Shown here one piece after another: positions 21,347 to 25,145 of a DNA stretch of 25,145 nt. Each line of letters opens with the position of its first letter. The first letter of the stretch is position 1. Under the pieces are notes generated by a model, which saw nothing but the letters and a program-made list of their open reading frames with translations, did not search any database and was not told the DNA's origin. Position numbers and translations under genes: made by a program. Source of the DNA: Candidatus Moranbacteria bacterium RIFCSPHIGHO2_02_FULL_40_12b (GTDB lineage Bacteria; Patescibacteriota; Minisyncoccia; Moranbacterales; 2-12-FULL-40-10); the NCBI GenBank assembly GCA_001784725.1, contig MFRX01000041.1, forward strand, positions 2,870 to 28,014, given 5' to 3'.

Positions 21347-21376
21347 AAAACAGGTAATCAATTGATTGCCTGTTTT
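21347..21376 (+). terminator. Intrinsic terminator after the 20938 gene
   Basis: AAAACAGGTAATCAA is followed at once by its complement (one G-U pair), 15 bp with the loop formed by the central bases. The T-rich sequence that follows suits termination. Confidence 0.8.
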
Positions 21377-21408
21377 AAAATTTTTTCAGCAGTATATTAT
21401 TTCATCTT

Positions 21409-21469
21409 TTTTATCCCGTATGACGAGTGTAATTTATTCCATATGTAAAAGAATGGAAGGGATAAAAAT
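21409..21469. repeat. Stem-loop region between the 20938 gene and the 71-aa gene
   Basis: TTTTTATCCC and GGGATAAAAA are complementary and enclose about 38 nt containing a second stem (TTCCAT / ATGGAA). No gene fits. It may be a structured RNA or the remains of a repeat. Confidence 0.35.
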
Positions 21470-21503
21470 TGTATATAAAAACAAAAGGTATTGTAATCCG
21501 GGT

Positions 21504-21534
21504 AAATCTATCGAGGTTGAACCTCGATAGATTT
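21504..21534. repeat. ATCGAGGTT-family palindrome, copy 1
   Basis: A 31-nt perfect hairpin with 15-bp arms and central G; core ATCGAGGTTGAACCTCGAT, with the outer stem starting AAATCT. It ends 9 nt before the stop codon of the minus-strand 71-aa gene. Confidence 0.9.
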
Positions 21535-21543
21535 CAAGACCTA

Positions 21544-21759
21544 CTAATGAAATTCTTTGATAACAAGAGTTTTTCCTTCTTCAACCGCTTCGATATCGCA
21601 GCCGATAAGGGAAAATATGTCGATTTCGCCAAAGAAAACTCTCTGGCTAAAGTGGGCGCCGGGCCCGGAAGTCAGTGTTCCGATTTTAATTTTTCTGGTC
21701 GGCTCCAGCGATCCGTCGGGATGCTTGGTGAAAACCAGATGAAAAGGAAACATGGCCAT
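21544..21759 (-). CDS. Small hypothetical protein (about 70 aa)
   Basis: A 71-residue soluble protein beginning MAMFPFHLVFTKHPDGSLEP and containing GTLTSGPGAHFSQRVFFGEIDIF. The composition looks genuinely protein-like (ordered beta/alpha pattern), and I prefer it over the overlapping plus-strand frame. The family is unknown. No Shine-Dalgarno precedes either candidate start (ATG 21759 or 21753). A plausible promoter at 21855-21883 gives a leader of about 90 nt. A palindrome lies just past the stop codon. Confidence 0.5.
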   Translation of the reverse strand: MAMFPFHLVFTKHPDGSLEPTRKIKIGTLTSGPGAHFSQRVFFGEIDIFSLIGCDIEAVEEGKTLVIKEFH

Positions 21760-21854
21760 TTTATTCGCGTATTAAACCTTATTAACTGGAAGATGCTCTC
21801 TTTGGATTAATCTGAAAAATAACCTGAACCTGTGATGTGATGCGATGTGATGAT

Positions 21855-21883
21855 ATTTTATCACCATATTTTATTCTTGGCAA
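21855..21883 (-). promoter_or_regulatory. Possible promoter of the 71-aa gene
   Basis: On the minus strand TTGCCA (21878-21883), a 17-nt spacer and TAAAAT (21855-21860). The leader begins with an imperfect GATGTGATG direct repeat (21831-21853). Confidence 0.5.
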
Positions 21884-21907
21884 GAGGTTGATTATTCAAG
21901 CCCAAAA

Positions 21908-21934
21908 CCCTATCGAGGTTGAACCTCGATAGGG
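21908..21934. repeat. ATCGAGGTT-family palindrome, copy 2
   Basis: The same 19-nt core and central G as copy 1, but the outer stem is CCCT / AGGG in place of AAATCT / AGATTT. It lies in the 394-nt gene-free interval 21760-22152, with no open reading frame around it. Confidence 0.9.
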
Positions 21935-21997
21935 ATAGCCCCCGAATCCGATTAATTATGATCTTCCGGAAAAAATTGGAATGATTTTCTTATTTGC

Positions 21998-22013
21998 TCA
22001 TTCGTACGAATGA
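21998..22013. promoter_or_regulatory. 16-bp perfect palindrome
   Basis: TCATTCGTACGAATGA is fully self-complementary. It lies in the gene-free interval and has the size of a dimeric regulator site, but no promoter was identified next to it. Confidence 0.3.
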
Positions 22014-22080
22014 AACCATGTGAAATTAAGAGAGATTGAATTTTTTTAATACGTATTATGATGCGCACTTCAATATTATC

Positions 22081-22131
22081 ATTAAAAAAAGAAAAAATAA
22101 AGAGGCGGTTACTTGTTAAGCGTCCGCCTCT
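22081..22131 (-). terminator. Intrinsic terminator of the PP2C operon
   Basis: On the minus strand AGAGGCGG and CCGCCTCT form an 8-bp stem (22101-22131), followed by a long T-rich tract (22081-22100). It ends the 22438-22153 transcript. Confidence 0.8.
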
Positions 22132-22152
22132 ATGAAGTGTGAAGTTTCTTAA

Positions 22153-22416
22153 TTAATTATCAAGTTCGGCCAGAACCTCGTCGGTGATTTTTTTCAACTC
22201 ATCTCTGCTATATCCCAAATCCTGGAATGCTCTGAAAAGCACTTCGTTCAGTTCTAAAATCCGTAATCTTCCCTTTCCGAATCCTACTAAAAATGCAATC
22301 TCAATTACTTTTTTCTTTCTGCTCCTTCCTGTAAGATGTACTCTGTCCAAAATTTTAATAATTTCTTTTTTATACCTTTCCTTTTTTTTCTTGTCATCTA
22401 CTCTGGATTTGGACAT
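22153..22416 (-). CDS. Small basic protein downstream of PP2C
   Basis: About 87 residues, very Lys/Arg-rich at the N-terminus (SKSRVDDKKKKERYKKE), then two or three predicted helices ending DELKKITDEVLAELDN. It could bind nucleic acid or a partner protein, but no family is recognised. Two start codons are possible. GGAGG lies 2 nt from ATG 22422 and 8 nt from ATG 22416, so the latter is favoured. It follows the PP2C gene by about 20 nt on the same strand with a shared terminator, so co-expression is likely and it may be a substrate or partner of the phosphatase. That link is inference. Confidence 0.65.
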   Translation of the reverse strand: MSKSRVDDKKKKERYKKEIIKILDRVHLTGRSRKKKVIEIAFLVGFGKGRLRILELNEVLFRAFQDLGYSRDELKKITDEVLAELDN

Positions 22417-22437
22417 ATTCATTTCCTCCTTTTTTGC

Positions 22438-23193
22438 CTATGAGGCGTTTAGGTTATATTTTATTGCCATCACCGTCATATTATCCAGCATATACCTCGG
22501 CTCTATGCCGATATAGACCGCTTTGATAAGTTCCGCGGCTTCCTTAGCTGTTTTTGTTTCTTTCAGGATTTCCCCGACCGCTTCATTGGTCATCGCTTCC
22601 CACAATCCGTCAGTCGCCAGCACGAATCCTATTGTGTCCTTCCTGATCTTCCTGTGAAATACTTCCGGATCAGGAATTATCCCAACCGGCCTGAAATATT
22701 CATCGCCTAAGGATCTCGTCGGCATCAGGCCTTCTTTTCCCCGCATTATGTAGCATCCCTTTATTTCGCCCCCTAATTTCAATATCCGCGCTTTCTCGCT
22801 TTCATTGTTTGCTTGATGATCGTTTGTAATTTGGCTGATTTCTTTTTTCCGAACATTTATCATCCTTCCATCTCCCGCGTTGGCGATCCAGATATCGTTA
22901 TCCCTGATAAAAAAAGCTAGCGCAGTGCATCCAGTATATTGCTTATCCGCCATTTTGGAAACATCCAAAAATGATTTCTTGAAAGATTTTTCCGGTTTCA
23001 GTTCGGATTTAATTTTTTCAAGAAAAATTTCCGGCATTTTTTCCGCGGCAAGCATTGACACACAAGCGCCGACATGGCCGTCAAAAACTCCGCCGAAATG
23101 CCAATTTTTATTTCCGCCGAAGTTTTTTTCCAAACAGGAAGTATCCTCCATATGTGATCGCCCTCCGATATCCGAACAAACATAGATATTCAT
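22438..23193 (-). CDS. PP2C-type serine/threonine protein phosphatase
   Basis: A 251-residue metal-dependent (Mn/Mg) phosphatase. Motifs in order: SDIGGRSHMED (R12, E16, D17), GGVFDGHVG (D38, G39, H40), GCTALAFF (88-95), WIANAGDGR (102-110), PTRSLGD (158-164), VLATDGLWEAM (D195) and DNMTVMAIKY near the end (the last metal-binding Asp). The DGH form and full motif set resemble eukaryotic-type PP2C and bacterial Stp-like enzymes. The protein is cytoplasmic, with no membrane segment. The start at 23193 has AGGAGG 8 nt upstream. A longer frame (23229) lacks support. It has its own promoter (23256-23285). No Ser/Thr kinase lies in the window. Confidence 0.93.
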   Translation of the reverse strand: MNIYVCSDIGGRSHMEDTSCLEKNFGGNKNWHFGGVFDGHVGACVSMLAAEKMPEIFLEKIKSELKPEKSFKKSFLDVSKMADKQYTGCTALAFFIRDNDIWIANAGDGRMINVRKKEISQITNDHQANNESEKARILKLGGEIKGCYIMRGKEGLMPTRSLGDEYFRPVGIIPDPEVFHRKIRKDTIGFVLATDGLWEAMTNEAVGEILKETKTAKEAAELIKAVYIGIEPRYMLDNMTVMAIKYNLNAS

Positions 23194-23242
23194 ATAATAT
23201 TCCTCCTGACTCGTTCTAATTTTTTTCATTATTCACTTTGAA

Positions 23243-23258
23243 AATAACTCGGGTTATT
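23243..23258. promoter_or_regulatory. Operator-like palindrome at the PP2C transcription start
   Basis: AATAAC-N4-GTTATT overlaps the -10 box and the predicted start site of the PP2C promoter. It could be a repressor site. No regulator is assigned. Confidence 0.4.
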
Positions 23259-23285
23259 CTAGCAACAAGTAATAGCATCTGTCAA
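23256..23285 (-). promoter_or_regulatory. Promoter of the PP2C operon
   Basis: On the minus strand TTGACA (23280-23285), an 18-nt spacer and TAGAAT (23256-23261), about 60 nt before the PP2C ATG. Confidence 0.7.
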
Positions 23286-23318
23286 ATTCCAGGTCATATA
23301 ATTCTCCGAAAAAAATTA

Positions 23319-23357
23319 GAAGAAATTATTCACTATTTTATATCATCGTAAGGTAGT
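23319..23357. repeat. 39-bp stem-loop repeat, copy 1
   Basis: Shares 36 of 39 positions with 24029-24067, exactly 710 bp away. ACTATTTTA (23332-23340) pairs with TAAGGTAGT (23349-23357) using two G-U pairs, with an 8-nt loop. It lies 34 nt upstream of the PP2C -35 box on the minus strand. Confidence 0.8.
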
Positions 23358-23372
23358 ATGAGTTGTATTTTT

Positions 23373-23477
23373 ATGTTATTCAAAAAAGTGATAATAAACC
23401 GGCGGGCGGAAGGCGGGGGAAAAACATTATACACCATTTCTGGCGACCGCTATTTTTGGTATATGTTGGAAAAATAA
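23373..23477 (+). CDS. Possible 34-residue ORF after the stem-loop repeat
   Basis: The frame reads MLFKKVIINRRAEGGGKTL and then YTISGDRYFWYMLEK. No Shine-Dalgarno or clear promoter is visible, so it may be chance. It is the only frame that uses most of the 414-nt interval between the PP2C start and the 23607 gene. It starts 15 nt after the stem-loop repeat, which would then be its leader. Confidence 0.2.
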   Translation: MLFKKVIINRRAEGGGKTLYTISGDRYFWYMLEK

Positions 23478-23491
23478 AAAATACGAAAAAA

Positions 23492-23514
23492 ATATCGAGG
23501 TTCAACCTCGATAT
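23492..23514. repeat. ATCGAGGTT-family palindrome, copy 3 (opposite orientation)
   Basis: Core ATCGAGGTT and its complement around a central C (the other two copies have G), with outer stem AT / AT. It lies between the PP2C promoter region and the terminator of the 23607 gene. Confidence 0.9.
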
Positions 23515-23543
23515 AAATTCTAAATCATAAATATATTTTAGCA

Positions 23544-23579
23544 TAAAAAATACAGGCGCACGAGAATCCCGCGCACCTG
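23544..23579 (-). terminator. Intrinsic terminator of the 91-aa gene
   Basis: On the minus strand CAGGTGCGCG pairs with CGTGCGCCTG (two G-U pairs) around a 7-nt loop, followed by a T-rich tract (23544-23552). Confidence 0.75.
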
Positions 23580-23606
23580 CTTAAAAATAAGTTGCTTCCC
23601 TAACCC

Positions 23607-23882
23607 TCACTCAATGTGTTTGAGTCCACGCTCACGGAGCTCCTGCAAAAGTTCCGGATATTTTTGTAGCTCATTTTTTAGCGCCACGAAGCTCACAGAT
23701 ACCTGGCACATTGAGTTTAAATAATCAATCATATCTGCTCCCGTAATGGCTATCAGTCTATTTTTCTTGATTTCTGAAACAATTGATTTCACCCCCCTTG
23801 GGGTTGCTGCGAGTTTTTTAAAATTAACTCTTTCTGCATGAAAAATACGCAATTTCTCTTTCAGATCAAACTCTTTTTCCAT
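23607..23882 (-). CDS. Small soluble protein, unknown function
   Basis: A 91-residue charged protein, mostly predicted helix, without a signal peptide. A central more hydrophobic stretch (RLIAITGADMIDYLNSMCQVSVSFVAL) lies between basic N-terminal and Leu/Glu-rich C-terminal parts (ELQKYPELLQELRERGLKHIE). The family is not recognised. The start is secure: AAGGAGGG lies 6 nt before the ATG at 23882. It has its own promoter (23943-23971) and terminator, a monocistronic unit between the PP2C operon and the peptidase gene. Confidence 0.65.
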   Translation of the reverse strand: MEKEFDLKEKLRIFHAERVNFKKLAATPRGVKSIVSEIKKNRLIAITGADMIDYLNSMCQVSVSFVALKNELQKYPELLQELRERGLKHIE

Positions 23883-23942
23883 GATTCCCTCCTTGGAAAT
23901 TTATTGCTTTTTTAATAATCCGAATGATATCGAATTTAAATC

Positions 23943-23971
23943 AGGTTACCGAAAAATGATTGGAAAGTCAA
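23943..23971 (-). promoter_or_regulatory. Promoter of the 91-aa gene
   Basis: On the minus strand TTGACT (23966-23971), a 17-nt spacer and TAACCT (23943-23948). Copy 2 of the 39-bp stem-loop repeat lies 57 nt further upstream. Confidence 0.55.
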
Positions 23972-23983
23972 GTTGACGCCCCT

Positions 23984-24000
23984 GCGCGGAAAAGCAAGTT
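23984..24000. repeat. 17-bp exact repeat, copy 1
   Basis: GCGCGGAAAAGCAAGTT, identical and in the same orientation as 25042-25058. It lies upstream of the 91-aa gene promoter. Confidence 0.7.
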
Positions 24001-24028
24001 CTTTGTTTCTTCCGTATAAGGAAGAATG

Positions 24029-24067
24029 GAAGAAATTATTCACTACCTTATATCATCATAAGGTAGT
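24029..24067. repeat. 39-bp stem-loop repeat, copy 2
   Basis: ACTACCTTA (24042-24050) and TAAGGTAGT (24059-24067) are perfect arms around an 8-nt loop, extended by one more C-G pair. The flank GAAGAAATTATTC is shared with copy 1. A further hairpin with TGTATCA / TGATACA arms follows at 24085-24120. No gene lies in 23883-24154. Confidence 0.8.
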
Positions 24068-24154
24068 GAGGATATATTTTGATTTGTATCACTAACTGAC
24101 GGCCGTCGGGAAATGATACATTTAAGATTATTGAAAATAAGAGGAGATTTGAAA

Positions 24155-24220
24155 TTATCTGGCAGTCTCCAAGCCCATGGCGTTGGATTCTATGAATTTT
24201 TTCAACCCCGCTGAAATCAT
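24155..24220 (-). CDS. 21-residue ORF overlapping the peptidase stop (possible gene remnant)
   Basis: The ATG overlaps the TGA of the peptidase gene as ATGA, which favours coupled translation. The product reads ISAGLKKFIESNAMGL after the first Met and stops 5 residues later. The opening resembles the first residues of pyridoxamine-5'-phosphate-oxidase-like proteins (a helix followed by LGLATV), so it may be the stub of a truncated gene. The similarity is short and from memory. No matching continuation was found in other frames. Confidence 0.3.
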   Translation of the reverse strand: MISAGLKKFIESNAMGLETAR

Positions 24221-25023
24221 ATGTTTATTTTTTCGGAATTCAATATTTCATCTATCACACGAGTTTTCCAAATGATTCCCAATTGTGCTTTTGATTCATC
24301 TTTACCTATTCTTCCGGAGTAAATGCCTGCAAATTTTCTTATTCTTCCAAAAATAGCATCGTCAGAAATGATATTAGGATTACTGCCAACGGGCTGATTA
24401 AATCCCGTTCTTTGCATTATGGCTGGTGACCCAGATAATCCTTTTCTTGTAGCTGTATCAACAAGAAACTTTGGCAACTGATCACGATTAACATCTGGCT
24501 CCGAAGCTATGCTTGCTTTTTTCCAGATAGGAAGTTCTAGATACTCTTGTTCTAAAAAAGGATAGCCTATTATAAAAATATCATCAGCCACTTCACATTT
24601 AAATTGATTGTCAAAATCAATTTTATTTATTGGAAATAAATTGTTGCCTTTTATAATTTCTTCAGGAATAGGAATCGCGACGACATCAACTTTAGATCCA
24701 AACTGTGGATGTTCTATCCAGACAGGATTATTGTCTTTATTATAAAGATTTATAATTTTTCGCTCGCGATGTCCCGGCTTATCTTTTATCCAGAAAGTTG
24801 TAGACAAAATATTAGGAATTGCCAACTCTTCACTTAAGCACTCTTTTGTTTCTGGATTTCTTCCAGAAACAACATGATAGTTTGTAATAATATACCACCT
24901 ATCTTCTTTTTGATAAATGAATCCTGTACTATTTCCAATAATTTTGTCAGTTTCAGAAAATCCTAAAAATAATTGGTGTGTTGTCAGAGATATACGATCT
25001 GGATTTATAATATTCTTTGCCAT
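24217..25023 (-). CDS. Cytoplasmic trypsin-like serine peptidase
   Basis: A 268-residue S1-fold protease. The catalytic triad is visible: H50 in YIITNYHVVSG, D113 in SKVDVVAIPIP and S197 in TRKGLSGSPAI (the GxSGxP motif). It has no signal peptide, membrane anchor or PDZ domain, so it differs from periplasmic HtrA/DegP and probably acts inside the cell. Stand-alone trypsin-like domains of this kind occur in accessory or defence-type loci, but I see no recognisable effector beside it. The ATG at 25023 has no Shine-Dalgarno and sits only 4 nt after a possible -10 box. Its end overlaps a 21-codon ORF by ATGA. Confidence 0.85.
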   Translation of the reverse strand: MAKNIINPDRISLTTHQLFLGFSETDKIIGNSTGFIYQKEDRWYIITNYHVVSGRNPETKECLSEELAIPNILSTTFWIKDKPGHRERKIINLYNKDNNPVWIEHPQFGSKVDVVAIPIPEEIIKGNNLFPINKIDFDNQFKCEVADDIFIIGYPFLEQEYLELPIWKKASIASEPDVNRDQLPKFLVDTATRKGLSGSPAIMQRTGFNQPVGSNPNIISDDAIFGRIRKFAGIYSGRIGKDESKAQLGIIWKTRVIDEILNSEKINI

Positions 25024-25027
25024 ATAT

Positions 25028-25055
25028 ATAATAATTCTTCCGCGCGGAAAAGCAA
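25028..25055 (-). promoter_or_regulatory. Possible peptidase promoter with embedded palindrome
   Basis: On the minus strand TTGCTT (25050-25055), a 16-nt spacer and TATTAT (25028-25033). The spacer contains the perfect palindrome TTCCGCGCGGAA (25038-25049). The -10 box is so close to the ATG that the mRNA would be leaderless, so the assignment is tentative. Confidence 0.35.
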
Positions 25056-25058
25056 GTT
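25042..25058. repeat. 17-bp exact repeat, copy 2
   Basis: GCGCGGAAAAGCAAGTT, identical to 23984-24000. Here it spans the possible -35 box and half of the palindrome of the peptidase promoter. The rest of the window to 25145 shows only T-rich sequence and a weak 6-bp stem (TACAGC / GCTGTA). Confidence 0.7.
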
Positions 25059-25145
25059 TTAAAAATTTTTCTCTCTGAAATTTTTTCTTTGATTATACAG
25101 CCGCTCCGTGAAGCCGCCTTGCTGTAAAAATTCAGTTTTTTTCAA

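Noticed and set aside
21469..21810. Plus-strand frame of 113 residues starting at TTG, with a purine-rich stretch upstream
   Set aside because: It reads through an intergenic palindrome, and its product looks irregular. The minus-strand 71-residue frame over the same bases is more protein-like and has a promoter. The choice is moderately, not fully, certain.
21504..23514. CRISPR array suggested by repeated palindromes
   Set aside because: The three copies are 400 to 1600 bp apart in both orientations, with no regular spacers and no cas genes.
1..25145. tRNA, rRNA or known riboswitch genes
   Set aside because: I looked for tRNA-like cloverleaf ends, rRNA signatures and common riboswitch cores in the gene-free intervals on both strands and saw none. 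A covariance-model scan would be decisive.

Overview
The window looks like a piece of a Candidate Phyla Radiation (Patescibacteria, probably parcubacterial) genome. The reasons are AT-rich sequence with A/T-rich codons, a fused ADP-forming acetyl-CoA synthetase, a compact RecJ, a Mac-type ABC system split into several small genes, many orphan small proteins, and a high density of palindromic repeats. TGA serves as an ordinary stop (for example at 9126-9128 and 24217-24219), which argues against the lineages that recode UGA. The taxonomic call is inference, because no rRNA or other strong marker is present.

Layout. (1) 1-4041: a surface-polysaccharide segment with a gene tail, a GT-C membrane glycosyltransferase, an LPG-synthase-type/YbhN-like membrane protein and a GT4 glycosyltransferase. 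(2) 4103-5814: tyrS with an apparent zinc-ribbon insertion and a small coiled-coil gene. (3) 5876-6351: a small secreted-protein gene with its own promoter and terminator. (4) 6357-12475: a MacA-MacB-like export system (adaptor, ATPase, two permeases, minus strand), interrupted by a DUF559 gene with inverted palindromes, a RAYT transposase with REPs, and two plus-strand small-gene cassettes. (5) 12548-18374: rnhA, a 53-aa membrane protein, recJ, ADP-forming acs, and dnaJ preceded by a CIRCE operator. (6) 18412-20277: two 115-bp REPIN-like elements and two membrane-protein genes. (7) 20285-25145: an accessory stretch of small unknown genes, a PP2C phosphatase and a trypsin-like peptidase, with several repeat families between them.

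The most unusual feature is the repeats. At least seven families of palindromic or inverted repeats occur in 25 kb: CCCTCTCC-type, GTAGAGACG-type REP, CCGTAGCGG-type, ATCGAGGTT-type, a 39-bp stem-loop repeat, a 115-bp REPIN-like pair, and a 127-bp element with CCCAGTAGT ends. Four or more copies lie in frame inside protein genes (GT4, the MacB ATPase, acetyl-CoA synthetase and the transposase itself), adding short linker peptides without breaking the reading frame. The CCCTCTCC family also brackets the DUF559 gene as inverted terminal repeats, so that endonuclease-like gene may be the mobiliser of the family, as RAYTs are for REPs.

A second pattern is that most small unknown genes are self-contained units (consensus sigma-70 promoter, AGGAGG ribosome-binding site, intrinsic terminator). 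Most housekeeping genes here (tyrS, acs, recJ, rnhA, permeases) have no visible Shine-Dalgarno sequence.
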